Position numbers and translations under genes: made by a program. This document shows, in pieces, positions 1-7,900 of a stretch of DNA of 64,000 nucleotides (positions within the stretch are counted from its first letter, which is position 1; every line of letters starts with the position of its first letter). Source of the stretch: Fibrobacter sp. UWB13 (lineage in GTDB: Bacteria; Fibrobacterota; Fibrobacteria; Fibrobacterales; Fibrobacteraceae); assembly GCF_900177805.1 (NCBI RefSeq), contig NZ_FXAX01000001.1, positions 620,001-684,000 on the forward strand, given 5' to 3'. Under the pieces are notes generated by a model. The model was not told the DNA's origin. It saw only the letters and a list, made by a program, of their open reading frames with translations, and ran no database searches.

Positions 1-204
1 GATACTACACCAGGGGAAATGATTGTCGCAAATAGGGATTTGCGCAATTGGTCTCAAGTGACTCTTGCTGAAAAACTCGGTATTCAGGTGCAGAATCTTT
101 GCGCTATGGAAAACGGTCGAAGAACAGTATCTCGAAAAATGGCTGTTAAGCTCGGTGAAATTTTTGGCACTGATCCTGCCGCATTTTTTGATTTCGAAAA
201 ATGA
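1..204 (+). CDS. XRE-type HTH protein, 5'-truncated by the window edge
   Basis: The reading frame is open from base 1, so the true start probably lies outside the window; the first internal ATG is at 19. The residues seen form a Cro/C1-type helix-turn-helix: a Ser-Gln pair opening the scaffold helix, an LAEKLGI helix, then VQNLCAMENGRR as recognition helix and turn, and a C-terminal AAFFDF tail. This is usual for HigA-like antitoxins and small transcriptional regulators. A toxin partner would lie to the left and cannot be seen. DNA binding is inferred from the fold; the antitoxin role is only a possibility. Confidence 0.75.
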   Translation, partial: DTTPGEMIVANRDLRNWSQVTLAEKLGIQVQNLCAMENGRRTVSRKMAVKLGEIFGTDPAAFFDFEK

Positions 205-208
205 CAAA

Positions 209-246
209 GAAAAAGCGCAGTCCACGAGGGATTGCGCTTTTTTTCG
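209..246. terminator. bidirectional intrinsic terminator
   Basis: The arms AAAAGCGCA and TGCGCTTTT flank a short loop, with a T run on the + side and an A run on the - side. It sits between the convergent HTH and GH5 genes and can serve both. Confidence 0.8.
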
Positions 247-326
247 TGAAATAATGGATTCCCTCCTTTTGGTCGAGAATGACGATTCTAAGGATGAATT
301 GTCAAGAGGGACCGTGGAGGAAACGT

Positions 327-1964
327 TTATCCGAGGTCTTTGATGACCATGATGCCGCTGCGTTCGATCTTCGGGTATTGACGCATGCCTTCCCCGCCCT
401 TACCCTTGTCGAGAATCTCGAGGAGTTTGCCATCTGTGGAGTACAGGTGCAGTTCCCACGGGCCGTTCGGTGCGTTGAAGTAACCGGAGTTCTTTTGCAC
501 GTTGCGCTGGAACGTTCTATTCAAGCGGTCGGCGACGCTGCGGGCATGAACGAGCGAAACATCGGCGAGATTCCAGGATATCGGCACGCCACCCATGTCG
601 AATATGAGTACAGCATCGACATCGGTTTCTTCCTTCATCGTGAATTTCCAGCTGAAGTTCTGCCAGCTCGTGCTCAAGTCGAGAATACGGCCGTTTGCAT
701 ACGGTGTATAGCTTTCGCAGTCCTTCTTGATGTTCACGTTGAGCGTACGCGGCTTGTCAGCCTTGGCGCGCATGCTAAAGATGTACGTTACACCCTTGTG
801 GAGCGCGAAATGCTGCTTGAACTGGAGATTCCAGGAATCCTTGCCGCCCTTCTTGATGTCGAAATGCACAACGCCATCCTTGACGGTGACATCGCCCTTT
901 CCACCCCAGAAGTCGGTCGTCCAGCCAGAAAGCGGATCTTCGGCGTTGAATTCACCGTTTTCGATGATGTTCGCGCCAGTTCCCTGAGAACCGGTTGTGA
1001 AATCCTTATTCTGGATAAAGTTTGGAATCACGCTTGTGTTCTGGATGCCGAGAGGACTATCGACAGCGACTTCCTTGCCCCAGCCAATAAGCGTGTTGTA
1101 GGAGCCGTGAACCGTCATATCCATTTCTGGACTGTCGAAGTTACCCGGGCCCCAGCTCCATGCGAGCCAGCCGATGTTCAAGCGTTCGCATTCCGACATG
1201 ATAAACTTGTACGGAATTTCACGAACACCGCCTGCAGCCACCGGAGCAAATTCACCGACAATCAGGGGAATCTTACGCTTGAGGGATTCTTCGAGCGTAC
1301 CCTTGATGCGGTCCTTGACGGTTTCGTAGCCTGTTGCCACCGGATTGTGGCGTTCGGTCGGCCACCACATGTGAATCGAGAAAATCAAGTTGTGTTCGGG
1401 GTCTGCCTGCAAAAGCTTTGGGCCCACGTTCAACAAATTCTTTTCGTTCTGGCCCCATTCGTCGGCGTCGATCATAATCGGCACACGCACACCAGAGGCG
1501 CGGAGCTTTGTGACGATGATGTTATAGGCGTTGAAAAAGTCATCGGCGCTCTGAGCCTTGTCGCCCGGTTCGTTACCGATGTTCAAAATCAAATATTCCT
1601 GATGATTGTAAATCATCTGGAGTGTTTCTTCGCGAAGCCAAAATTCAAGGGCGTCGCTCAGGCGGTCCCAGTTACCGGTCGTGTCATGAATTTCCGGGAT
1701 AGGAATCATGCCGTTGGCAATACAAAGCGAAATAATGTTGTCGAGGTCGCTGATGCGGCCACGAGTATTCCAAACAATTCTTACACAGTTTGCGCCAGTC
1801 TTTGCAATTTCAGGAATGGTCTTGCCTTCACGATCCGTCCAAATAAACATGTGGTTTACACCACGAAGAACAACCTTTTCGTTGTCCTTGCTATACAGAA
1901 AAGAATCTTGAACGAAAAAGCCCGGTTTCACAGATGAGCCGTTCATGTCTTTAATTTTCTCCAT
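327..1964 (-). CDS. GH5-family glycoside hydrolase with carbohydrate-binding-like and C-terminal sorting-like domains
   Basis: Residues about 1-300 form a GH5 (clan A) barrel. LNIGNEP carries the likely acid/base Glu, VGEF the likely nucleophile Glu, and a conserved SIHMW His lies between them. Residues about 330-480 look like a CBM4/9- or CBM11-like beta-sandwich (SGWTTDFWGG... LQFKQHF). The tail (YSTDGKLLEI ... GIMVIKDL) resembles the type IX-like sorting domain of Fibrobacter hydrolases. Substrate is probably beta-mannan or beta-glucan; the subfamily is not settled. I chose the ATG at 1964 over a TTG at 1994, because the sequence around the TTG contains a TATAAT-like -10 element. Oddly, neither start gives a signal peptide, and an in-frame stop lies just upstream. 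Confidence 0.85.
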   Translation of the reverse strand: MEKIKDMNGSSVKPGFFVQDSFLYSKDNEKVVLRGVNHMFIWTDREGKTIPEIAKTGANCVRIVWNTRGRISDLDNIISLCIANGMIPIPEIHDTTGNWDRLSDALEFWLREETLQMIYNHQEYLILNIGNEPGDKAQSADDFFNAYNIIVTKLRASGVRVPIMIDADEWGQNEKNLLNVGPKLLQADPEHNLIFSIHMWWPTERHNPVATGYETVKDRIKGTLEESLKRKIPLIVGEFAPVAAGGVREIPYKFIMSECERLNIGWLAWSWGPGNFDSPEMDMTVHGSYNTLIGWGKEVAVDSPLGIQNTSVIPNFIQNKDFTTGSQGTGANIIENGEFNAEDPLSGWTTDFWGGKGDVTVKDGVVHFDIKKGGKDSWNLQFKQHFALHKGVTYIFSMRAKADKPRTLNVNIKKDCESYTPYANGRILDLSTSWQNFSWKFTMKEETDVDAVLIFDMGGVPISWNLADVSLVHARSVADRLNRTFQRNVQKNSGYFNAPNGPWELHLYSTDGKLLEILDKGKGGEGMRQYPKIERSGIMVIKDLG

Positions 1965-2096
1965 AATGTCAATTAATCCATTATAAATATACAACTAAAT
2001 GTTTTTTAGAGCCAAAATTTTTTCGCATATATAAAAAATTCAGCGCTCATTCATGGACTTTTTGAGCAAAATATGTGCCACAAGGCGTAAGCTCAG

Positions 2097-2957
2097 CTAT
2101 TTGAGCCTTATGGACGCTGACGCGTTTGATTTGGCGACTTCAGATGGAAGTTGCGGCGGCACTACATTTCCGATGTTTTTCGCCGAGTAGTTCGATAACG
2201 AACGTTCAGGAAGATGTTTCCAGTAGCGTACAGGCAGGCAACGTCGAAGAAGGCGCGGGTTGAGCCGCTCCTTGATTGCCATCGTGTCGTAGTAAGACTT
2301 CCACATACGAGTAAATTCATCTGGAGGCGCGTGCGCCGAAATGTAACTCGGGTCAGGAACCGTTACAAAATGTGTCCGGTAATTCTCGTAATAGACGCCA
2401 AAGCCTCGCTTGACATCAATAATCGCCCATGTGCCGTTGGGGTAACGGCATCGGAAATGCCCGACAATCATTTCGAGAATGTCGTACTTGGGTTCGATTT
2501 CAGCGATGTACATACCATCGGGGGCTTTATTGAAGCGCACCATTCCGTACATGTTGTCCATTTCGCGACGCACGGAACGCGCGATGGTAATGAGCGGAAT
2601 CATTTCGAGACTTGACGGATTGCGACCGTAATTCGGGTCTAGCCCCGCAAAAAGCTTGCGCAAGTACGCAAGAATGTTCATCTCGATGTTTGCGTCTTCG
2701 GAACGGAAACACGTTTCGAGTAAATTCAATACGTCCTTGCTTGCTGCTTTGGTAATAGCTCGCTTGAGGCGGTTGGCGGAATCTTCAGACGTTTCAACGT
2801 GGAAGGGTTGCGCGAAAAGGTCAGTTGCCGCTTCACGTTCCGCTTCGTACGTGCGTTCGGCGACAAAGCAAGAAACATCGAGATGTTGGCGGTAAATCTC
2901 GAAAACGGCACTCAAGAAGCCGTCGAAAGTAGAATCGTAATGAATCGCGAGGGACAT
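2097..2957 (-). CDS. TIGR03915-family probable DNA metabolism protein (DUF4130-like)
   Basis: This 286-residue protein has the features of the TIGR03915/DUF4130 family: an N-terminal YDSTFDGFL-type start, a middle segment with RSVRREMDNMYGMVRF, and a C-terminal FHVTVPDP/ARWKSYYDTMAI-like region seen here as HFVTVPDP and MWKSYYDTMAIKERLNP. The family is almost always encoded beside a radical SAM protein (TIGR03916), as here, where it follows 31 bp downstream on the same strand. The pair is predicted to act in DNA repair or modification, related to uracil-DNA glycosylase-like enzymes, but no reaction is established. Membership is confident; function is inferred from family annotation only. Confidence 0.85.
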   Translation of the reverse strand: MSLAIHYDSTFDGFLSAVFEIYRQHLDVSCFVAERTYEAEREAATDLFAQPFHVETSEDSANRLKRAITKAASKDVLNLLETCFRSEDANIEMNILAYLRKLFAGLDPNYGRNPSSLEMIPLITIARSVRREMDNMYGMVRFNKAPDGMYIAEIEPKYDILEMIVGHFRCRYPNGTWAIIDVKRGFGVYYENYRTHFVTVPDPSYISAHAPPDEFTRMWKSYYDTMAIKERLNPRLLRRCLPVRYWKHLPERSLSNYSAKNIGNVVPPQLPSEVAKSNASASIRLK

Positions 2958-2988
2958 TGTTTAGTAGTTAGTCAATGGTCATTAGTTA

Positions 2989-4287
2989 TTAGTTGTTTGC
3001 GATTGACAAAGCGTTAGTGTATGGTGCGGCTTTTGGCTGTGGCAGCGCTGCGGGCATGGAGTCGAACAGGTCGAGTTGATCGTTCTTGGGTTTGCCTGCA
3101 ATAAGCAAGGGGCGAATCATCTCAGGGTAAAGCTTGTGGAGTTCTCGCGGTACGTCGCTATCGTAGATGAAGTATTTTGCGCGCTTGAGCACCACCCCCA
3201 TTTTCTTTAAATGCTCGAGCCTGATTTTAGAATAACGCCTTCCACTGACAATGAGCTGAGCTGACCTCACGCCAATGCCGGGCACGCGCAAAATCATCTC
3301 GTAATCGGCGGATTGCAAATCGACCGGGAAACATTCCGGATGGCGGAGTGCCCACATCACTTTCGGATCCAAATCCGGGTCCAGGAACGGATTTTTCTCG
3401 TCAAGAATCTCGTTGTACTCGAACTTGTAAAAACGCATGAGCCAGTCGGCCTGATAAAGCCGGTGTTCGCGTAAAAGTGGCGGTTTTGTGGTAATTACGG
3501 GCAAGCGCTTGTCCGCATTTATGGGTACATAACCTGAGAAATAAACACGCTTCATTTGCTGTTGCTTGTAAAAGCCTGCCGAAAGCGTCAAAATCTGGAA
3601 GTCGGTCTCCCCCGATGCTCCGACAATCATCTGCGTGCTCTGCCCTGCCGGCAAGAACTTCGGAGAGTACTTGGACTTGTCCGTTTTGTATTCAAGCTTG
3701 CGTTCTGCCAAAAAATTCATCGGGCGGTAAATGGATGCAAAATTCTTTTCGGGCGCGAGGTATTGCAACTGCTTGTCCGAAGGAATTTCGATATTCACGC
3801 TGCTGCGGTCGGCATAAAGCCCGGCCTCGAACAAAAGCCTAGAACTTGCGCCGGGGATCGCCTTTAAATGGATGTAACCGCCAAAATGGTGTACCAAACG
3901 CAATTCCTTAGCCACCTTAATTAACAGTTCCATCGTGTAATCTGGCGAGCCAATCACGGCCGAGCTCAAGAAAAGCCCTTCAATGTAATTGCGGCGGTAA
4001 AATTCCAACGTGAGGTTAATGAGTTCTTTGGGCGTAAAAGTCGCTCGTGGGATATCGTTACTGCGTCGGTTCACGCAATAAGCACAATCGTACTTGCAGG
4101 CATTACTGAACAGCACTTTCAATAGCGAAATGCAGCGACCATCGGCGCTCCATGTGTGGCAAATGCCCGAGCTATGCCCGCACCCCATTCCGCCTTTTGG
4201 CGAATTGCGCTTGGAACCGCTCGACGAGCACGAAACATCGTACTTGGCGGCATCGCCTAGAATGTTCAGTTTATCGCGTAAATCCAT
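2989..4287 (-). CDS. putative DNA modification/repair radical SAM protein (TIGR03916)
   Basis: First gene of a two-gene operon with the TIGR03915 partner. Near residue 65-72 is the radical SAM CxxxCxxC cluster (CKYDCAYC). A partial TIM barrel follows, then helix-hairpin-helix-like residues near 330-345 (LRVPGIGVRSAQLIV), typical of DNA-binding repair proteins. Additional Cys lie in the N-terminal segment. The family is expected to bind a [4Fe-4S] cluster and S-adenosylmethionine and act on DNA; the substrate is unknown. Length (432 aa) is normal. The ATG at 4287 is about 90 bp from the edge of a repeat array, which therefore lies in its upstream region. Confidence 0.88.
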   Translation of the reverse strand: MDLRDKLNILGDAAKYDVSCSSSGSKRNSPKGGMGCGHSSGICHTWSADGRCISLLKVLFSNACKYDCAYCVNRRSNDIPRATFTPKELINLTLEFYRRNYIEGLFLSSAVIGSPDYTMELLIKVAKELRLVHHFGGYIHLKAIPGASSRLLFEAGLYADRSSVNIEIPSDKQLQYLAPEKNFASIYRPMNFLAERKLEYKTDKSKYSPKFLPAGQSTQMIVGASGETDFQILTLSAGFYKQQQMKRVYFSGYVPINADKRLPVITTKPPLLREHRLYQADWLMRFYKFEYNEILDEKNPFLDPDLDPKVMWALRHPECFPVDLQSADYEMILRVPGIGVRSAQLIVSGRRYSKIRLEHLKKMGVVLKRAKYFIYDSDVPRELHKLYPEMIRPLLIAGKPKNDQLDLFDSMPAALPQPKAAPYTNALSIANN

Positions 4288-4378
4288 TTTTTCCCATCGT
4301 TTTTAACGACACACTTGTTTACTTGCCTTTTTGTTCACTAAATATAATATTAACTGCACAAAAAAGCAAGTGTAAAAT

Positions 4379-4629
4379 GGCTCTGTCAAGCCAATCCGTA
4401 TAAAAAGTAGGTGCTAGCAAACTTTTCTCAATTTGTAAGCCCCTAGAAAACTGCATTTTTACTTCAAAAACGCCATTTTTAGGTAGTTTTTAGGTTTCGG
4501 CGCCGCAGCATAACCACAGCCAAAAAATAGCCGTACGACCAGACTTGACAGAGCCGTGGCTAAAACCGCAGCGTTGGCGCAGTTTTTCGGAAATAACCAC
4601 GCAGCTATATAAAAAGGCTTGACAGAGCC
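4379..4629 (+). repeat. GGCTCTGTC/GACAGAGCC intergenic repeat, copy 1a
   Basis: It begins GGCTCTGTCAAG. One complementary end (CTTGACAGAGCC) comes at 4555 and a second at 4629, so the unit has a core of about 177 bp plus a 74-bp tail. Internal blocks shared with the other copies are GCTAGCAAA, CTCAATTTGTAAGCCCC, an AAAACTG box and CGCCGCAGCA. The spacers between blocks are diverged and A/T-rich. No ORF or Shine-Dalgarno is seen. Confidence 0.85.
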
Positions 4630-4637
4630 ATAAAAAC

Positions 4638-4890
4638 GGCTCTGTCAAGTCATTTTATACGGTTCCATTGCCATAGCAAAAAATGTCGGTTTCGTAAGCC
4701 CCTCCGAAGCTGTTTATTCACTACAGAATTGCAGAATTTAGACTTTTTTGGCCATTTTTGGTTTCCGCAGCGTTTCTACAGCCATACGATTTGGTGTGAC
4801 AGAGCCGTGGTGATTTTTGCAGCCTAAAAACAGTTGGAATGCAGTGACCATGCAATTTTGTAAAAAAATACAGTTTGGCTTGACAGAGCC
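4638..4890 (+). repeat. GGCTCTGTC/GACAGAGCC intergenic repeat, copy 1b (tandem)
   Basis: A second copy, 8 bp after copy 1a and in the same orientation. Start GGCTCTGTCAAG, inner end at 4806 (GTGACAGAGCC), outer end at 4890 (CTTGACAGAGCC). It keeps the TAGCAAAAAAT, CGTAAGCCCCTCC and CCGCAGCG blocks. The outer end is only 17 bp upstream of the next ATG, so it forms part of that gene's leader. Confidence 0.85.
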
Positions 4891-4907
4891 CCACAAGGAA
4901 GTGCAAC

Positions 4908-5100
4908 ATGAAAAATTCCGAAGTAATCAAGGTCACCAAGGGCCGCCAAAGAGAAGCCCTCAAAATCGTCAAGAGAATCGAAGCCAGGCTGATGGCATTC
5001 CAGACAAACAAAAAAAAACAACTGGGGCCACGCCGGTTCCATGGGCGCTCTCTGGGATAAACTCATTGAAACCGAAACCTTCACCGACTTTCTCAAGTAA
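4908..5100 (+). pseudogene. small hypothetical gene, frameshifted at an A9 run
   Basis: An AAGGAAGTG Shine-Dalgarno precedes the ATG at 4908. The first 35 codons (MKNSEVIKVTKGRQREALKI...) are basic and helical. At 5010-5018 there is a run of nine A. Removing one A joins the frame to NNWGHAGSMGALWDKLIETETFTDFLK and a TAA at 5098, giving a 63-residue protein. As written, the frame instead ends early after about 56 residues. Explanations are real decay, phase variation by slippage, or a base-calling error. Function unknown; the following small gene appears to be a partner (14 bp apart). Confidence 0.6.
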
Positions 5101-5113
5101 TAGGAGCGACGCC

Positions 5114-5417
<304 letters not shown>

Positions 5418-5450
5418 TTTTCGGCAGGCAAACCGCCCGCTCAAAAAATT

Positions 5451-5478
5451 AGCCCGCGAGAAATCGCGGGTCTTTTTT
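5451..5478 (+). terminator. intrinsic terminator after the two small genes
   Basis: CCCGCGA and TCGCGGG arms with a short AAA loop, followed by TCTTTTTT. Confidence 0.85.
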
Positions 5479-5490
5479 ATATTTGCGGTT

Positions 5491-6201
5491 ATGGAAACCT
5501 ATATTTTTCAGCATGTTGAATACGAAGGTCCGGGAGCGATTCTCCCCTACCTGCAGGCCAAGGGGCACAACGTTCATATCGTGCGCCTTTACGCCGGCGA
5601 CCCCATTCCTCATGAAGACGACGTGGACTTCGCCATCTTGATGGGTGGGCCCATGAGCGTTCTGGACGAAACAAAGTACCCTCATTTTGTTCGCGAAAAA
5701 GAACTTTGCTGCGACATGGTGCAGCTGGGCAAGCCCCTTCTGGGAATCTGCCTCGGTGCCCAGATGATCGCAAGCGCCTTTGGCGCGGCCATCAAGAAAA
5801 ATCCCGAAAAGGAAATCGGCTGGTTCCCCGTCACCTTCACCGGCGATGCAGTCGAAGAAATGAATTTGCCCGAAAGCCTGGACGTTTTCCATTGGCATGG
5901 CGAAACCTTTGACATTCCAGAACTACCGGGCATTGCAGAACCATTCGCCTTTAGTGAAGCCTGCCAGAATCAGGCATTCAAAATCGGCAGCGGAATCGCA
6001 TTGCAGTTCCATCTAGAAGCCACGCCCGAATCCATGGAAAGCATGTTAAAGAACGGCGACGACGAAATCAAGGCAGGCATTGCCGCAGGTTTTGACTACG
6101 TTCAAAACCCGAAGGACATCCGCATTGCCGGTAAGACCGCCATGGGCCCCGCCAACGAATTGCTGGTAAAAATCTTGGATTACCTGTTGGAAGAAAAATA
6201 A
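5491..6201 (+). CDS. class I glutamine amidotransferase-like protein (GMP synthase GATase type)
   Basis: A stand-alone class I glutamine amidotransferase fold of 236 residues. The nucleophile elbow GICLGAQ (Cys about residue 87) and the FHLEAT segment (His and Glu about 175-177) give a complete Cys-His-Glu triad, and LMGGPMSVLDE is the expected oxyanion-region loop. Such proteins cleave glutamine or gamma-glutamyl compounds; close homologues are annotated 'GMP synthase-like' without known physiological substrate. It is the first gene after a terminator and is monocistronic. Cytoplasmic. Its upstream gap is short (12 bp from the T run), so the promoter probably overlaps the preceding gene or terminator. 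Confidence 0.88.
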   Translation: METYIFQHVEYEGPGAILPYLQAKGHNVHIVRLYAGDPIPHEDDVDFAILMGGPMSVLDETKYPHFVREKELCCDMVQLGKPLLGICLGAQMIASAFGAAIKKNPEKEIGWFPVTFTGDAVEEMNLPESLDVFHWHGETFDIPELPGIAEPFAFSEACQNQAFKIGSGIALQFHLEATPESMESMLKNGDDEIKAGIAAGFDYVQNPKDIRIAGKTAMGPANELLVKILDYLLEEK

Positions 6202-6244
6202 GCAGGATGATTTTGAATAAAGGCAAATAGGTTCTGTGACCGTT

Positions 6245-6315
6245 GGCTCTGTCAGGCTAATTCGTACTTTTTTACAAAGACTGCCAAAACGCTGCGAAAA
6301 TGACCTGACAAAGCC
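6245..6315 (+). repeat. short derivative of the GGCTCTGTC repeat family
   Basis: A 71-bp element starting GGCTCTGTCAGGC and ending CCTGACAAAGCC. The termini remain complementary although the inner bases (CAGG/CCTG) differ from other copies. The internal blocks are mostly lost except a GCTGCG remnant. Confidence 0.7.
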
Positions 6316-6486
6316 TAACTACCAAGGCCAGTAGAAGAGTGCGACAAGGAAAATGACTCCGATTTTGCCTCATGATGTTCACTTTCTGCAAACACATGCA
6401 CTCAGCTGCCGTTTAGACGCTCCGCCCGGACCACAACCGCTAGCACCACCAACAAAATAGACGGTCAGATTGCTATTTTATTGAAT

Positions 6487-7029
6487 ATGTCAAAGCAATT
6501 TATCGTTTCATTTCTTTTTATATGCGCCATCTCAATGGCGTTTGCGCATCCTTACGATGACATAGACTGGGAAAAAGCAAAAGCTCCCAACGGCTGCTTC
6601 AACAGTTCAGGAGCATTTTGGTGCGAAGATAAAGCAAAAGGTTTTGTCACAGTCACCATGCCTGCAAAAAGGATGCAATATCTTTATGCAAAGATAGATG
6701 GTCATTCAGGGTTCTATGTCAATTATTGTAAAGACCTCATTGCCTTGCCGACAAAAACGGACAAATAAGCTGCCGCCGCCCTAAACAAAGGTGATTACGA
6801 AAAATTTCATGCCTATCTCACAGAAGCTATGATGACAGGTGATTTTACCTGGACTTGCATGGGTGAGCGAAAAATCAAATCTGTTTTTTGTCTTGGAAAT
6901 AAAGATTGGAGTGGTAACTATTACATAAAAATTTCCAAGTATGATGAATATGGCATTTTGGACAGCGAAAAAGAAACCAGTACCCCAGAAAAAGATTACT
7001 GCAAAAAATTGTTAGACGCTGTTGAATAA
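6487..7029 (+). pseudogene. exported small protein gene interrupted by an in-frame TAA
   Basis: The N-terminus has a signal peptide (SKQFIVSFLFICAISMAFAH, cleavage after AFA), followed by a Cys-containing domain. Codon 94 is TAA (6766-6768). The same frame continues without another stop to 7029 (AAAALNKGDYEKFHAYLTEA, then a Cys-rich domain with FTWTCMGERK and VFCLGNKD). Without the stop it would be a secreted protein of about 180 residues. An ATG at 6829 could allow re-initiation, but it has no clear Shine-Dalgarno and would lack a signal peptide. I chose ATG 6487 over TTG 6481. Family not recognised. Confidence 0.7.
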
Positions 7030-7150
7030 CTTACGGATTATCTACTGATTGCATACATGCTCACCATTATTTCGAATAATGCAGAATCTCTAAATATGAA
7101 AAACTGCTAAAAGCTAAACATCTTCTTTAGATAAAAAATAGGTCGTCAGA

Positions 7151-7327
7151 ATGTGGATTTATAACGTGTGCAAGGTTCGCAAGCCGGAAGGCAACGGATA
7201 TGAAATCTTGGAAAGGTTCACTGACAGAACCGCGGCGTATATGCTGATGTTCGCCTTGATGAAGGCTGACAAATCAGACTCAGTCTATTTCGTTGAGCGA
7301 ATCTCGGATAAGAAACTTCGTAAATAG
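7151..7327 (+). CDS. 58-residue hypothetical protein
   Basis: An ATG-to-TAG frame of 58 codons (MWIYNVCKVRKPEGNGYEIL ... ISDKKLRK). Composition is protein-like, with mixed charged and hydrophobic residues and a plausible beta-beta-alpha-beta pattern. It has no signal peptide or membrane segment. An AGGTCG sequence 8 bp upstream is a weak ribosome site. It is followed 40 bp later by a terminator-like hairpin at the start of repeat B. Function unknown. Confidence 0.5.
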   Translation: MWIYNVCKVRKPEGNGYEILERFTDRTAAYMLMFALMKADKSDSVYFVERISDKKLRK

Positions 7328-7359
7328 TAGAATAAGTAGTAAGTCATATCATTATATAC

Positions 7360-7643
7360 AATAGTGGACACGAGCTTTTTCCAGGGTTACGAAACGGGTG
7401 TAAAAGCCCGTTTTTTCGTTGCTTCTGGCGGTCTTTTTAGGACTATCGAAAGAGACTTTATTTGTGATTCCACGGTGCGATTCTAGGCTGATTTTGGGGC
7501 TAAAACCATGTTCAACTATTTGGACTATGTTTCGCGAGTCCAGAAGTGCTCCAAAACGCGAATATGGCGATTCTAGCCTAAAAACGGTGATGGACTATTT
7601 TTGACGGGCTAGATATAGTGAACAGAAAGACACTAATAAAAAC
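7360..7643 (+). repeat. repeat B, copy 1 (about 285 bp)
   Basis: A near-identical sequence (about 85% by eye) occurs inverted at 40638-40925. It opens with a hairpin in which ACGAGCTTTT pairs with AAAAGCCCGT before a T run, so it probably terminates transcription of the upstream ORF. The rest has no obvious ORF constraint. It abuts a GGCTCTGTC repeat at both loci. Confidence 0.8.
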
Positions 7644-7876
7644 GGCTCTGTCGGGCTAAACTGTACACTTGTGCCCGGCTAGCAAAAAATCCTCAATCTG
7701 TAAGCCCTTCCAAAACTGTTTTTCGGCTGCATGACCGATGTTTTTAGGCTATTTCGGCCGGTTCCGACTTCGCAGCATGTTCGCAGCTATACGGCCTGGC
7801 CTAACAGAGCCAGAGGGGCATTTTCGCAGCTTTTTCGCAGTTTCGACCCCAAAGTACGGCCTGGCCCGACAGAGCC
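7644..7876 (+). repeat. GGCTCTGTC/GACAGAGCC intergenic repeat, copy 3
   Basis: Starts GGCTCTGTCGGGC. Inner end at 7811 (TAACAGAGCC), outer end at 7876 (GCCCGACAGAGCC). It shares long blocks with the copies at 40179-40637 and 43095-43262. The outer end lies about 25 bp from the stop codon of the convergent TIGR02171 gene. Confidence 0.9.
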
Positions 7877-7900
7877 ACAAAATGGAGTTTCGCGGGCTAT

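Noticed and set aside
7419-7604. 61-residue ORF in repeat B with a similar ORF at 40669-40998
   Set aside because: Most differences between the two copies change the amino acid, there is no Shine-Dalgarno, and the flanking non-ORF bases are equally conserved, so the similarity comes from the DNA repeat.
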